Source of the DNA: Dipylidium caninum
Lineage: Eukaryota; Platyhelminthes; Cestoda; Cyclophyllidea; Dipylidiidae
Length of the DNA stretch: 64,000 nucleotides
Assembly: GCA_017562135.1 (NCBI GenBank)
Contig: QEYB01000911.1
Coordinates: 434,001 to 498,000 of the forward strand
Reading direction: 5' to 3'
Shown here: one piece after another, positions 49,101 through 64,000 of the stretch
Position numbering within the stretch: position 1 is the first letter of the stretch
Layout of the letters: each line of letters opens with the position of its first letter
Notes under the pieces: generated by a model
Told to the model about the DNA's origin: nothing
What the model saw: the letters and a program-made list of their open reading frames with translations, nothing else
The model's database searches: none
Translations under genes and position numbers: made by a program

Positions 49101-51557
49101 GATTAGGCATCTAAAACTAGACATTAGTTTAAAATTACCGCCTACAGAACTTTAATAACCTCAAGTGGAGAGAATGATTCGCAGCAGTTAATAACCTTGG
49201 GTATCCGACTGCCCAAGGCGCACTTTGAAAAACAAATTTTACTTTTTTTAGAACTCTGTTGCTCCAGGGGTCCGAATATACCTTACGTTAAGGTAATAAG
49301 CATCACTCTAATTTTGATAACTGTTCATTACGTAGTGTCTGGAGTCAAGCAGAATGTGATATGACACGAAAAAGATACCAAACTCAGAAACGTTTACTGC
49401 AAAATCCTATTTAAGAAGTTATACAGAGAAAAAAAAATATGTATTTAAACAAACCTCAATGGGATTGGAAGCAAGAGCTGACTTAATCAATCGAAAAACC
49501 ATAAGAAAGTTCCGGTTTCGGTGGTTACCAGTATCACCGTCTTGAGATTCGTTGGTATCTTCGTCAAGGTGCAAATCTGAACGCATTTTTGCCAGATTTT
49601 TAGCCACTTGACGCTGAGTTTGAGGTAGGGCATTGCAACTTTGTAACAATCGCTCCCTGAAAGCATTCAAACATTCCTCTCGTGCACGACGACCCGGATC
49701 ATCAACAAAGCTGGACACTGTCCAGAGATGGAATCCCTTCAGAGTCCAGCACTGTTTTCGTAGACAAGAAAGTTAATGGCATTGGCTACTGGGCGGACAA
49801 TAATCAATCCCTTATTCACGTCAAGCAAAATGAATAAGATAAAACTTAAAGTTAGTAACTCACAAAGTTAAGGGGAGCGAAGAATCGAGTGACTTCGGTC
49901 TGATCAAGAAGAGTAGAGTAGAGCAATGACCCAAAAACACTCCAAAGGGCCATACCCTGAGGACTCCATGCGACGGCAAGACAGTAACCGTCTGGCGACC
50001 ACGCCATTGCTTTCACCGACCGCGGCATTTTGTCAACACCTTGATGGAAGAAATTGGGGAAGATTATTGTATGATCAAGAAGTTCTCCTGATTTATTCAA
50101 TCCCACTTATCCGCAGTATAGTCTCTGTTCAAGAATAATATAAGGAGACAAATTTCCCGTCCTACAGTGACACTTAGTCATCATTTGTTAGAGTAAAATA
50201 ATGCTTTTGCAATAAAAAATAGTTATATTTGTGTTTCAAGTAATTTTTGTCGTCACTGCAATTGGATCAAAGTGGATTTTATTGTGAATTGTTCTATTAA
50301 TCAATTCAGTAAAACCAATCATTGCTAAGTAGCAATTGTATATTAATTATTTTCTGATGAGGGAAAATCAAAAGTATCAGAACGGACTTCTATGCTAAAT
50401 ACTACTAGGCGTACAAATAAAATCAGAACTAACTTCATAAGAAAGAAAATGACAAACCATATCTAACGGGATCAGGTAGACTAAATTTCTGTGGGAGGAT
50501 GGGCATGCTAGATGTTTCCTCCAAGTGGTACGATATTATTTGACCCCTAGAAAGAAAAGATTTCGCATTAAGAGCACGCCTACTTGGAAGTTCCTACAGC
50601 AAAGCCTCGAAACCGGCTGTTGACGGAGATGGCGGAAAATTCTTCAACAGAGGTTAACCAAAGCGCTTTAATATACTAAAAAAGGAATATGTGGGGGAAG
50701 AGAAACTTGAAGAAACCTTAGGGTCCAATCTTGACAGAGGGAGGATGATCAAGAGCAGTCTGCCATTGGTAAGAGTAGCGAGAAATCCGTTTAGCGTGGG
50801 GGCCCAGTAAAAATTCTGACAATTCACATGCGGATCAATTCTATTTGAAACTATTTAAAGTAGCTAAGTAAAGACAAATGTTACCTGCACTGCTACTAAC
50901 CTCCGGTTGGACAGATATTTTGTGAAGATTAAACCCCTCGTTTTCCAACATCTCTCCAAGCCAATTGAGGCAAATTACACGGCCGTTCCTGTCTCCAGCT
51001 ATGATCTTATTACATGTTGGAATGCAGCTGTTCGAATGATGGCTATAACCTTTACCAAATACCCACTTACCAAATAAATTGACCAAGTTTCCGCAGAAAT
51101 TTTACGGATTTGACGGTGATTTCAAAACTGATTTGGAAAGAACTTGGGGAAACATGAGTAGGTTTATGAAAATCTGACCTACTATTCATGGTTTAGGGGA
51201 TCTATTTCTTTAAATGACAAGTATAGGAGACAAATAAAGCCCAATTCTGTCTGGCATGAAATAATTTAGTGTAAAATGGAGTTACTCGAAGGAGAAGGAT
51301 ATCGCTAGTACTATTCCAAGCAATGAATACTAAATCTCCAACGGATTCGGCATTCTGAAGTTTGTGGCGATACCTGCCGAGAAGGGTTAGTGACTGGAAA
51401 GTCAGTGTTTGAGAGTGAGTACCTTTTGACAATGGAAGAAGATATTATTGTTTACAAGAACAGCAACATATCTCCCATCATCGGTTGAGGCAATGGAACA
51501 GGTGAGGTCATTGGGCAAATCAGTAAGCACGGTTGGAGAATCCGTGAAATAGTACAT
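37188..51557 (-). CDS. RIC1: RIC1 homologue, RAB6 guanine-nucleotide exchange subunit
   Basis: RIC1 with RGP1 forms the Golgi exchange factor for RAB6. The protein is a WD40-like N-terminal half followed by a helical C-terminal half. Clear minus-strand blocks: 51557-51423 (start MYYFTDSP), 51393-51286, ~51245-51071, 51027-50901, 50815-50717, ~50665-50470, ~50039-49861 ([22 protein letters not shown]), ~49770-49420 ([17 protein letters not shown]), ~48770-48600, ~47380-47267 (LFGNITQ), ~46239-46145 (GLAWWGRFM), ~46080-45944, ~45115-44983, ~44487-44290, ~43245-42793 ([12 protein letters not shown]), ~42115-41980, ~41850-41796, ~41300-41190 ([15 protein letters not shown]), ~40730-40340 ([16 protein letters not shown]), ~39780-39690, ~39113-38890, 38837-38643 ([18 protein letters not shown]), 38282-~37890. 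Three further in-phase exons, 37733-37609, 37545-37446 and 37379-37188, would add a tail ending SCTIF. Otherwise the protein stops near 37,871. Several introns are under 50 bp. Exon borders given with ~ are approximate. Confidence 0.9.
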
Positions 51558-54381
51558 CACGTCATCTTAAAAGAGCAACGAAAAAACATTCACCAGGATG
51601 AGTAATTGTAGGACTACTAATGAAATGTTTCATCTTTAAATTAAATATGCTAGAATGACAATAAAAGTGACCAATAATGCATATATCCATAAATATGGAG
51701 TTGCCTATAGTCTCTTGAAAAAATTCAAATATAAAAATAACGAAGGATGTGCCTCAAAATCTATCCCGTAAATATACAAATCTGTAACTAATAAGAATCG
51801 GCAAGAATGCGAATTGTTGAAGAGGCAGGTTTAGGAAAGGGATTTAGGGCACAAAGGATGTTTTTCCAGGCAATAATCTGCCGTAAATCCATATCCAACC
51901 TAAAACTGGGGCTAAACTACGCATGAAGAGAGAGTTGGGCGTCTTAAAAAGTGTTATGAAGTAGAGAACACGACCATTACAGTCTAGTAGCAGACACGCA
52001 TTCAAAAAGTTGACGGTTTTAATCGCCAATAGGAAAGTAGCCCAAGTTCGGAGCCGGGATAACTACCCAGTCATGTTAACGCTGAATTTAGCGGCGCATA
52101 TTAAGATTAATGTAATACTGATATAATGAAATACTGACGGCGATTGAAGATACAATTAACTATAGTCTAAATAGCCTGACTATGTGTGGCAAATCAAGGC
52201 TCCTGCAATGTATACGGGCGCAGTGCACAATTTTATATCAGCCGGCCATTTTACATAGCCTCTAATTCATAATAAAGTGGCTTAGTTGATGACTATTTAT
52301 AAGTAACATTGACAGCAAGTGGCTTGGTTCTTAACGTGAGGTTGACACACTGATAAGAGAAACAGTAAAACCCTAAGTCACAGCCACTTGAAACAAGAAA
52401 TCTTTGTATTACACGACCAATCTCCCATTTTTTTAGCCAACCTCACTTCATAGAATTTTAAAATGCTTGGCTTCCATACCAGTACGTTTAAACAAATGGC
52501 TGAGAAAAAGGAGTCCAGAAGACGACGTAGTATTCTTATATATCATATAGAGAAGTTAGGAAAGAATATTGGTGAGTAGGGCATAGTAAAAATCAACGCT
52601 TAGCACGAGTAGTAAATCTTTCCGGGGAAGTATACATATGAACAAACCAAATGTAAATAAGTCGAAATAGCAAAATATATTTCTGGATTCCGATTGATGA
52701 GTTCGGTGACTTTAACCCACTGAAGATCATAATGATTTGAAGCTTCCTTCGCCATTTCTTATATTGTCACACATGGGTTATGTGAGAGATTTTTGTTGAC
52801 ATACATGTAGAGTGGGAGATTTACCTTTACACATAATAATTTTAAAGGCACGAAGAAACCTTCGAGCGATGTAATGGTATACATTAGTACTTTATACTTT
52901 TGAAAAGCCTTTAAGCATTATATCTTAGAAGCACTGTTACAAAATTATGTTGTGCTTAACGGGACCAAAGGGCGAATACATAACAACGAGACACATTGCG
53001 AACTACAAAAGCGTTCTTTAATAAGAATGAAGTCGACTAGGACTGCCACGTATGCCAGGTTCGTTGACTATTGTTATTATTCGTAACACCCCAAAAAGTC
53101 ATAGTGACATTTGCAAACATTGATTTAAAATGAGAACGTCACTCTTCTGCAGTTAGACGTTGAAACTTCACTAGCAAAACAATGCAATCATATCAAGCTT
53201 AGGTTGGCTTTGACTATAATAAAATCATCCATATGTGTGAGATTTGAAATTATTTTCCTGTCAGAGATCTACGCTAAAGTAATTGAGGTCAGACGACATG
53301 ATTACTCAGAGGTCTGGTTTAATGTGATGTATGCTATCTATAATAATTTACATTTACGTAACTTGTAGCAGTCTGAAATATTGTCACACATTACGTGTGT
53401 TTAATATATTCTTGACTTCCTTCCTTAATAATAGTCCCGTTTTGGCTAGTTCATAGTCGTCACCAAAATTCGAAATAATTGCCCAAATTGTATAGATACA
53501 ACACCCTTTGTTGATCAACCTAAAACTATGGTCTTTCCCTATGTGTTCTTTGCATTTTCTTCATAATTGTTAAGAGATATGTGCAGGAAACTCCCCCCTC
53601 TCCATACCACACATCAGCTTATCGCAAAAGCCCTTGGACGTTATTAGTTTTGTGGAGCGCAGTGATGTCAGCAATTACAGGTTTTGCCATAAAATGAAAT
53701 TAAAAATTTAGTCTATACAGATCTATTATCACATACTGACACATTTGCCTAACACTTTGTTGTCTCTTTACATGAAAGAGCCCTATTAATTCCCACTAGC
53801 ACACTACATCAGGATCTGTTTACGGCTACTCGTGTCGCATTCAGTTTAATCCAGTTCTCCGCCGTTACGTGGGATTATAACAGATCCTCCTCTATTCAAG
53901 CAATTTGGCTCACGGTGAGAAAAGATGACAGAGGACAAAATTTGGCGGCGGCGTATTGGGCTATATGGCAATTCCTTGACGTTTTGCACGAAATAAATGT
54001 TTTCCAGTCCACCTCCCATAGTATTTCTTACGTTTAGCAAGGTGTATTTGCGCCTTATAAATCCCACTAATCATTTCAGGCTAGATGGATATTGTCTGAT
54101 CGTTTGCCCACTGAGCCTTGAGCTTAGCTTCTACATGAGCATAGTAGTTGAGATCGTGCTGTTTTTAATTTCCGCGCACGCGCTCCACATTGTAGGTGCT
54201 TTGTCGCCTACCAAAAATTTAAATTAGCAATCACTTGTGCATACTCACGCCATTTCTTAAAATATTTGGAACAGTTTAAAGATACGAAATATTTTTGTTT
54301 ATTAAATTCAACAATAGTCTTTCAAGGTTAATTCACTTTTATCGTGTTGGACGCTATTTGGATTTTGGTTTTCATGTGGTT
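51558..54381. other. Divergent intergenic region between RIC1 and GMDS
   Basis: About 2.8 kb of A+T-rich sequence between two divergent start codons, so it should contain both promoters. Short frames near 51,844-52,029 (minus) and 53,846-54,067 (minus) have no recognised homology. No TATA box or repeat stands out. Confidence 0.45.
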
Positions 54382-55995
<1,614 letters not shown>

Positions 55996-57960
55996 CTCAC
56001 TTCTCTTAATTATTGTCATTTGATTATCTGCGATCCTAACTATACTTGGCCTTTTACCTTATCATTGTTATTGTTATTATTTAATTCTTGCAATCACATG
56101 ACTCCTTTTGATAATCTTTTTTGTTTTTGTTCATTTAATCTGTTTAATTTGGCAATTAGCAACGCAAGACAAAATTTTCTAGTTTCAAATATGTGAAAGT
56201 TACGGTTCACTGATTTTCATGATCAATATGAGTTATCTTACTGTTCAAGGGTCTATAAAAACATCATATTTTTTCTTTACATAAGATATAAAGACTTCTA
56301 TCTCGCAGAAATTGTCCATAATTTCCAAATTCCGGACAAAGATGGTCTTCTCTGAAATTCAAATTAAAAGAATTAGCTTTTGGGTGAGAGGTTCACGATT
56401 ACCCTTACCCTTGTTGTGGAGGATGAGATACGGGGGTAAACAAGACGTGTTTACATTAGTCAACTATGATGGTTGAAGAAACCTTAGATGAATTTATGCG
56501 TCCAAGACGACACGCTTGGCCGCTATTACGATCCCAAGTAAAGCATGACAAAGACGTCAAATTATGCTGGCGCCCATGGAGTCTACTTTTTTATGTAAGG
56601 TAAATAAACAAACTGAAAACTTGTTTAAGATGTTAAAGTAAACCTGTATTATCCAACTCCTAATTGTTGAGTTGGAGACGGCGGCTGCAATACGGCCAGG
56701 CGATCACCGACCTGATACCTTGATAAAAGAGGGGAGACTTTGGGTGTCTTAGGCTATTGAACCACCACCTCTTAGTCATGCATGTTACAGTTATGAGGAA
56801 GGAGTAAGTGGCTGCTAATAATTGAGGCGACTTCTTTGACCCTCAGTAACTGGCCTGAATGATTATAATTGAGGTTGAACAGTCGAATTTTGCTACTCAT
56901 TTCTCACTTACTAGTAAAGGTACTCGCTGTATCTTTCACTCAAGCGACAGAAACCAGGTTCGAATAATGGGGTATCAAATAAAAGTTGCAAAACGCCCCC
57001 AGATAAACACCTGGACATGTCAGAGAGTCGGAAAGTAGCCAGATGAAAAGGGTAGTTAGCACAAAATAATCTCTTTGTTGAAATGGCCTGGTAAAACCCA
57101 TTGTGCTAGACGTTGACAAGTCTGTTCTAGGTGTTTTGTTTACAACATCGAAAAATTTTGTTTTTCGGTATCCACTACCGTCCAAAGCGGAGTGAGGAGC
57201 CAAGAGGGCGACAGTTGAGATGAAGGGTTATTAAACTCTTCCTAAAAAATCCGATTTCGTGAGTCTTGATTCATGCGAAATGGACGCTTTCGTGAGACTA
57301 TTCTTCATCCTACTTCACTTATGCCACTTTACAAGGGCCACTTCACTTTAGCTATTTGTATCAGGCTCGGATAGTCTGGACAACTACCAACCCACATGGT
57401 AAATGTTTCCTTGATGCCCAATTTGGATGGTTCTTAGCCAAAGAAACTATCTTTGCAGTTATCGTCCACACGACAAAAGTTAAACGGAAGATTTTCCTTA
57501 AAGTTTGCTATTTTATACATACTTGTCAGAGCTGTGAACCACCTACACAAAAATAGGCTTGTGGCGTGAGCGGCGATGGTGAGGGGAAAAATAGGTGTGC
57601 GTCGGAGACGAAATTGATTAAGTGCTACTACCAATCACAAATGTGGCAATCGTGTGTTATTGGATACACCTTAGATTCACACCTCTTTTCTTAATTGAAA
57701 TTGCCAAACATGGATTGAGAGAGAGAGAGAGAGAGAGTCGACGAAATGTGTTTCCACCGGGATTTACCGAAAGTTGAGTTTATAATGGGAGAAGATAAGG
57801 GAGGGGCCAACCCAGCTTAAGGAATTAATAAATCACGGAGAGGCGTTACCCGTGCAGCAGACTTCTGATGTGTTGACAAAGGGTGTCATTATATACTCGT
57901 GGTCGTAAAGTTGGGTTACTTGTCGAACGCTCTAATTTAAGGAAAAAAACGAAGCTAAAG
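55996..57960. other. GMDS 3' flank with one candidate exon and a GA microsatellite
   Basis: Mostly non-coding. An ATG at 56,468 opens a frame of 43 codons that ends at a good donor, GTAAGG near 56,596, and could be a first exon. A perfect (GA)n run occupies 57,717-57,737. A second ATG, near 57,280, reads MDAFVRLFFILLHLCHF like a signal peptide but stops soon after. No family is recognised. Confidence 0.35.
57717..57737. repeat. (GA)n microsatellite
   Basis: A perfect dinucleotide run of 21 bases. Confidence 0.9.
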
Positions 57961-58285
57961 CCCCAAATCCAGTGTGGTAGTGATGACTATCATGATGACC
58001 TCTCGTACCTGCGACAAATTAGAAAGTGCAATATTCTATTCACTGGTACACTCGGACGAAAACAATCAGAAGTTCCATCCAATGTGCATAATTTGCGAGT
58101 TCTTCTAAGTTTATGGTTATGTCTTGGACCAGCTTTAGAAATATGGTCTCGAACAGTTGAAGAGAAAATTCGTCCGACTCCATTTAGCGAAATTAGTAAA
58201 ATTACTCAGATGGAAGTCTTTGAGCAGAAAACATTTTATGTGCCATGGTTCTTTGTACGTACGTATTATTGTAAATCGGAGCAGG
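57961..58285 (+). CDS. Candidate internal exon of an unrecognised gene
   Basis: The frame is open for more than 140 codons from about 57,883 to 58,317. A plausible exon runs from an acceptor (CCAAATCCAG, about 57,975) to a consensus donor, GAGCAG|GTGAGT, at 58,286. The translation includes DDLSYLRQIRKCNILF and a hydrophobic patch LRVLLSLWLCLGPALEIW. It is phase-compatible with the candidate first exon at 56,468-56,595. I do not recognise the protein and cannot exclude a chance frame. Confidence 0.3.
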
Positions 58286-61200
58286 TGAGTCATATTTCGG
58301 AAAATCGCAGTTGTTAAGAGAGAACGTTAAATTTCTACTTACTACTCAACACACAATGTAAATTTTACTGTTATTAATAAAGTAGAATATAATTTTGGAA
58401 ATAAATGTTGGGAAGAATCTTTCCCATGTTCGAAGAGGCAAAATTTTCAATAACACCGGAGACTCGAGAGGCAGTTTGATCAGGTGACCCGGTGAGTTTT
58501 TATTAGCTCCCCTACTACATGGGCATGAAAGTGCCATTACGCCGAGGTATCACGGTCTCCCCTCCCCGCCCCCTCTCCCCAAAGCCAGACCAAAAGCATC
58601 ATTTATGAACGCATTTTGTCGCCTCAACCAACCAGCACATCGCCCGCTTGTAATTACTTAGTGAGCCTTTGATGCGCCATAGAAAATCACAAAAGACTAA
58701 ACCATGCTTAAGGTTTATAGTGACCATTGGATCAAACTTGCAGATTTTATTGTAAATATTAATTGAAACTGTCTAATAATACGGTGTTTCCGGCGATACA
58801 GTACGTGCTACAAATAACTCAAATCCAACGCCATCTTTTACCGCACTGAGTTACTCACTCCAATCTTTATGATGTCCCAAGGAGGACACACACCTTAGTT
58901 TGAGACTATTTGGGTGGAATTTGTTCCGTTTGAAAGAGTTTTTCCTTCTGGGAGGGTGGATAGAGTCACATTCCCCCCCTCCCCCCATCCTCAGTCTGCC
59001 TTGCCTGCAAGGGCAAATTTTGTCGTCGAAGGACTTGAACTGAAGAAACTACCCTGAGCGTTCCCTTTATTCTGTTCAGCAATTGCGAAAAAGTGTTTAT
59101 TGGAAGCGCAAAATTTATTACTGTTTTACGGCATAACACTATTTGGCATTTGTGAGAGATGACATTGAAAATAAACGCATTACAACATTAACAACGCGGA
59201 TCATGGGATTCCACACAGAAAATGGAAGAATTTTATTTCTTTTTTCTTCCTCTCCTCCTCTCACTCTCACTCTCTTTCTTTCTCCTTATCATAAACGGTG
59301 CGATTAACTGTCGGTAAAAAGTTGACTCAACAAAACCGGGGCGAGGAAAAAGCCACGGTAGTAAGCAAAGGTAATAACAGTGAGACAATGGTGGCCTGAC
59401 AAGTATGAGAGTTCGAGAAATGAGTAAGCATAAGTCACGCAGAAGGTTGCAAAAGACATCACGCACTCAAGTCAACGGGCAAAACGGGAAGGAGGGCAGT
59501 AAGACAATTGCATCGGTGGGAAGGAGCTGCGAATCAATTGCACAACTTCATCACATATAACCACTTCACTAGGCTCTAAACTAAATTTCAACCATGTTAA
59601 GTCAAAATTGGAATCTTGCAGACTGGGAAAAGCCTCAAGAAAAGTGGATGGGAAGAGTGGATCTGTTGAACAAAATTTCTTTGCACATTTAGTTCATCAT
59701 ATTGTTTTTTGGCTAATAATTTCGGTAACATTAGTGGACTTTTGGATTGATTTATTCCGTCAGTACAAATGGATGGAGGTAGTTAGAATTGCCTGACAAA
59801 AAAATTTAGTAGAAAAGGATTCCTTGTGATGAAAGAGAGGCTTCTAGATCTTCGTTTGCTTCCCTAGGATCGGTGCCGATATTGGCGCTTTGGCATTGAA
59901 ATTCATTGTCTTAAATGCCACCTGCAGGATCCGATTTCCAAGGGCATATCTACAAAAGCACACAGAACGTTGCTTAGCCTCTACCTAAACCCACCGCCAT
60001 ATTAGGCCGCCAAGAATGCAACAACATACGAATTGTGAGGCAGTGATATAAATGGTAGATGCCTCTGACATTTGACCTTGACTGCACTTCTAACGGTGCA
60101 TTGTCACCAAAGCAAACTCACCTTACGTTAAATAACTTTCCCGCCTTAGAGAGGCTTATCAAGAATAGACAAATAAATTTGTGCGATGATTTCGTGAGAT
60201 TAAATGTTGACTGGACGAGTCAGTAAAGGAAAAGGGAAAAGGCCACGCTACGCAGTCGATTAGTCGGTGGCACAAGAAGCACATCAACAGTTGCCACGTA
60301 GTTGGATTGCAGCTTACAAATAAGCTTAAGATGCGTGGACATAGTGGCACTTCAGAATCGCACAAAGGCGTACATCAACAGGCTTTGGGGACTACACAAT
60401 AATGACGAGATGGACTGCAGGCAGGCAGGCAGGCAGGCAATAACACAAGTATGACCAAAGGACAATAAAAGTGAGAGGTTAGCGCCCTGCTTTGAGGAGA
60501 GTGGTGCCGGGAGGTTGAATTCCCTTGGGGCACCCGGGTCATTCGTATGAGCCATTCGCGGCATACATGAAAACACATGAATATGAGAGGAAAAGCACAG
60601 GTAAATCAACTTCCCATTTTAATATGCTACATGTCGTTTCAAAATTAAGGTGATAGGAATAGTCAACCTGAGCAGAAACTTCAGTTTACATGCACATTCA
60701 AAAATGTGACTTCATGCGATAGCACCGACTTCCCAGAATAATATTCCATATATGGGGAAATGGTGCAGAGAGAGCTTTTCCAGATGGCGAAAAGGAGGAA
60801 TAGTGGATGTGTACGCGGAGAGGAGCTCGTCGGCAAAATACTTGTCTTGAGAATGCAAACACAATAGCTACTGTTATCTGAATGTGTCGTAAAGTGGAAG
60901 CAGTTAACTACGATGATGCATTCAGTAGCCGGACCATGGTCTCCGGTGCTCTAATTAGTAGGCTTAAGAATAAATGATGCATGGAAAGTCGGATCCCATC
61001 ATGATAAGAAAAAGAAAAGAAGCCATTTACAGGGATTTGTCATTTCAAAAGGTTAATGGACACTTAGCGACGAAGCCCCGCGCCCCACCGATGAAGAGGT
61101 AAAACGGACTTGTCTAGGGGAAGGCTTCTAGGGACTAATAAGAAGATGATGTGGTTGAGCAATGTGCCGAATTGTGAAAACGTGTCTTTCTGTCAGAAAG

Positions 61201-64000
61201 CTATCTAATCTTACCTTCTTTGAGAGTCAGATGTCGCCAAGTAACATTTGGTGCTACTCCCACGAAGAGGTGAGTTCGAGGTCATTTTAAATGTGCATTT
61301 CGAGTGTAATGATATAATTTCGACATCATCAATTAACCAAAACTTTAACCGTTTACAAGCAAATTTCCTAATTAGGGCTTTTCATCAGTCATCAAACGGC
61401 AAAGAAGTCGACAAAAATGGTAAGCACTGGAACTGGGCATAGGTGATGAAAAAGCACAAGATTGGCTGTCTTCTGGTCATTTGAAAATGAGTCCTTTTTA
61501 TGGTTTGTGTCTTAAGCTGGATGACTTTTTGAAGGGGCAGAATACACCGAAACGACCAGTGGAGAATACCGCGGTGACGTGATGATGACGATGGATAAAA
61601 GTGGAATTTAAAACGAACAGAATGTTAACTGGGTCTCGGCTAAATCTAATTCCTACTTCGAATGGTTTTATGGAGGGCGCGTGCTACTGAATCACACACA
61701 GCCTCATCTCTACGGATAAATCGGCGATTGCAATAGATGCATTTCCAATTGCAGATAAAGTGGGGCAGATTAGTCTGAAGCCTAAATCAGGTCTGCGCAA
61801 CTGGTGATTCATCTTTATTAAAGCAAAAATTCTGATTTCTGGGACCTTAAGAACGCCGGTATGTTTTACTTAAATCGGATCTGAAGGCTACAGAAATATA
61901 CGAGAGGACGGAAAAGCAAAAAAGACATTTATTCAATCACCTTTCGTTTTAAGAGGTCCTTTTGAATCGGAAAGTGAAAAGGGAGGAAGATTATGAATGA
62001 CTATGAGGTTGTGGAAGTAACTGTCTGAAGGAGACTGTTCAAGAAGCAGTAGAATGGCGTGACCTTCTTCACTAGCGATAAACGTGTTGAATCAGTTAAA
62101 GGTAAAGGAGAAGGCAAAAGAGGAAAACAATCCACTTATGGATCCGACCTACCTTTTACACTACTTCAACCAATGACAATCCGAGAGCAAAAAGAAGTGC
62201 CAACGAGGTTGCAAAGGGAAGGGGGATATCACATTAATTATACTTCACTCAAATGTCAAATCATTCTCGCCGCCTTCAACGCAGAGAAAACTGCCTTCAC
62301 TACTAAATTACAATGTCTTCTTATCCTATTGACAAAATATTCCATTGTAGAAGGGGATTTCACAAGGTAAAAAAAGAGTAAGTTGGACAAAGGCGAGGCG
62401 ACACTAAAGCAGTCATGCGCATTCACAATAGACACGTTTTTTTCCGAGTTAACCTGATACAGCATTAGTTGCTCAGGAAAAATGTCAGTCAAAATCTTAC
62501 CTTCTTCCCATTCTCAGTCTACTTTCATGTGATCATTGAACAAAAAACCCATTTTCTCACAAAATTCTACGCAGTGAAGTGGAAGCTTTTCATTGAAGCA
62601 TATAAAGGCCCTGCTTGTATAAATTCATGGGGAAGTGGATTCGGAGGAACAGGGGGCAAACGTGGATGAGAGGCCAGTTGAATTTGTACTTGCACGAAGT
62701 GAAGAAAAAGGGGTGTCCACGACCGCGGGACCAGAACACACTCAGCACGCAAGGAGTGAACATTCCATAGATCACTGGTGGACCGCCGACGTTGATTATT
62801 TCCTCCCTTTCAGAGGAAAAGGAGTGGAAGGGGAAACTAATTATGATGGGGCCAGACACTAACCTATTCAATGGATTCACGAAAAGTTTAACTAACGGGT
62901 TTGAAAGAGAGAATCCCGTCAACATAATGACGCTCCAGAGTCAGTAGACGCTTCAGCCCAATTAATGGCCTTTCCTGTATCACACCGCAGCACCCACCAA
63001 CTCCCATTGACCCTCAGTGTTACGTGTGTAAACTCCCGAACGTTGATTGGATTCGAAGTTAGTTTTGAGTCACCTTTGCTGATATTCACAAGTTGTGGGG
63101 GAATAGAAGCACAGTAAAATAAAAAACGACTCAACTGTGAATCAGCACCAGGCCATAAACAACTAAGAGAAGGGATTATCTAGCCATATCAGCCAGAGAA
63201 TGAAGTGGGCTGTAGGAAAGGCATCGACTCCTCCGCAAATGCCGGAATTTGTAAACAAAAGGGAAGGTTTATGGAAGGTATTCACTGCCTACACTTGCAT
63301 AGTGACAACCCAAACTAGAAACGAAAGCCTGTTTTGTCATAATGGCAGAGAATCCACACAAATTGACAGGTAAACCGACTTTTAAAAGTGTGTATTCGTC
63401 CAAGTGACCAAAGTGTGTGCACAGACTTAAAATGATAGAAAACATAGAACCTGGGAAGACATGGCTTTAGACAAACTAACTCGGAATTGTTTGTCGTTAC
63501 ACATCAGACAGCGAAAAGAACATCATCGTGCTACAAGAGTGTCAGCGCACCGACGTCATCATTATGTTTCGGACTTAACTGAAGGTTTAATCCCCAACAA
63601 CACACGATGGAATCGCCCGCGTTACCAATTTATTCGTTCCCTCCCGCCCCACGCCCACCTCGCATGTCCAGCCTTACAACGAGCAAATGTGGGGAGTTTG
63701 TAGCGGGACAGGGTCCATTAATAACCAGGAAAAGCATCCAAATTATAACCTGCGGCGGACTACATTTAATGCACAACTTATTCAGTTTAAATAAAACCCA
63801 ATTTAGAATTATTTGCGGTAGCAACTACTAATAAAAAGAGTTTACTTAGTATAAGGTCAAATTGCCTTAAAAGACAAACTAGGAAGCGTTTAGGATATCT
63901 TCGCCGCTCCCAGTAGGAATGGTAAGTAGCTGTGGCCTCCCACGCATGAGAGCAAGGGATCTTGCCAGATGATGAAATTACATCCATTGCGGCGCTTTTA
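58286..64000. other. Unassigned right end of the window
   Basis: No convincing gene. Notable low-complexity stretches are a pyrimidine tract at about 59,231-59,285 and a (GCAG)n run near 60,417-60,439. Short frames near 59,608, 62,059, 62,590 and 63,461 lack supporting splice sites or recognisable motifs. Confidence 0.4.
60417..60439. repeat. (GCAG)n microsatellite
   Basis: About five and a half tandem copies of a tetranucleotide, uninterrupted. Confidence 0.85.

Noticed and set aside
51844..52029. Frame upstream of the RIC1 start as an additional RIC1 exon
   Set aside because: The RIC1 N-terminus (MYYFTDSP) is found downstream at 51,557, and this frame aligns with nothing expected before it.
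53846..54067. Minus-strand frame upstream of GMDS as a small conserved gene
   Set aside because: No recognisable family or clear splice sites; more likely a chance frame in the promoter region.

Overview
The window is animal nuclear DNA, most likely from a flatworm and perhaps a tapeworm. The genes are split by GT-AG introns, many of them only about 29-48 bases long. They encode conserved metazoan proteins, and a decayed mariner element lies at the left edge. The flatworm assignment is inferred from intron style and protein divergence; no single sequence here proves it.

Layout. (1) 1-790: remnant of a mariner transposase, minus strand. (2) 1,123-8,583: the 3' part of an NCoR/SMRTER-type nuclear receptor corepressor, plus strand, including the SANT domain that contacts the histone deacetylase. 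(3) 9,658-13,710: a complete CC2D1 (lgd/Freud-1) homologue, plus strand, with four DM14 repeats and a C2 domain. (4) 14,363-26,985: the most unusual part, a G+C-rich tandem array of seven full units (1,728-1,755 bp) plus a quarter unit. Every full unit carries tRNA-Arg(ACG) on plus, tRNA-Ala(AGC) on minus and tRNA-Cys(GCA) on plus, 21 tRNA genes in all. (5) 29,508-30,294: a canopy-family (CNPY3/4) ER co-chaperone, plus strand. (6) 31,932-33,049: the C-terminal part of an HDDC2-type HD-domain 5'-nucleotidase, minus strand. (7) 36,074-36,463: a MIC13/QIL1-like MICOS subunit, minus strand. (8) 37,188-51,557: a large RIC1 homologue, the RAB6 exchange-factor subunit, minus strand in many small exons. 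(9) 54,382-55,995: a complete GDP-mannose 4,6-dehydratase (GMDS), plus strand, divergent from RIC1. (10) 55,996-64,000: mostly unassigned sequence with two candidate exons.

The protein genes do not form one pathway, although CNPY, RIC1 and GMDS all serve secretory or glycosylation functions. The tRNA array stands out. Its units are mosaics of a few sequence types, which points to unequal crossing-over and gene conversion. Some copies carry acceptor-stem lesions. Spacers hold a hairpin that stays paired in all but the last unit, and oligo-T terminators are distant or absent.

A ~0.65-0.75 kb dispersed repeat lies just beyond the stop codons of both HDDC2 and MIC13. It contains a 97-bp core that is identical in the two copies. 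Exon borders were read by eye from splice signals and reading phase; where phases did not close this is stated.
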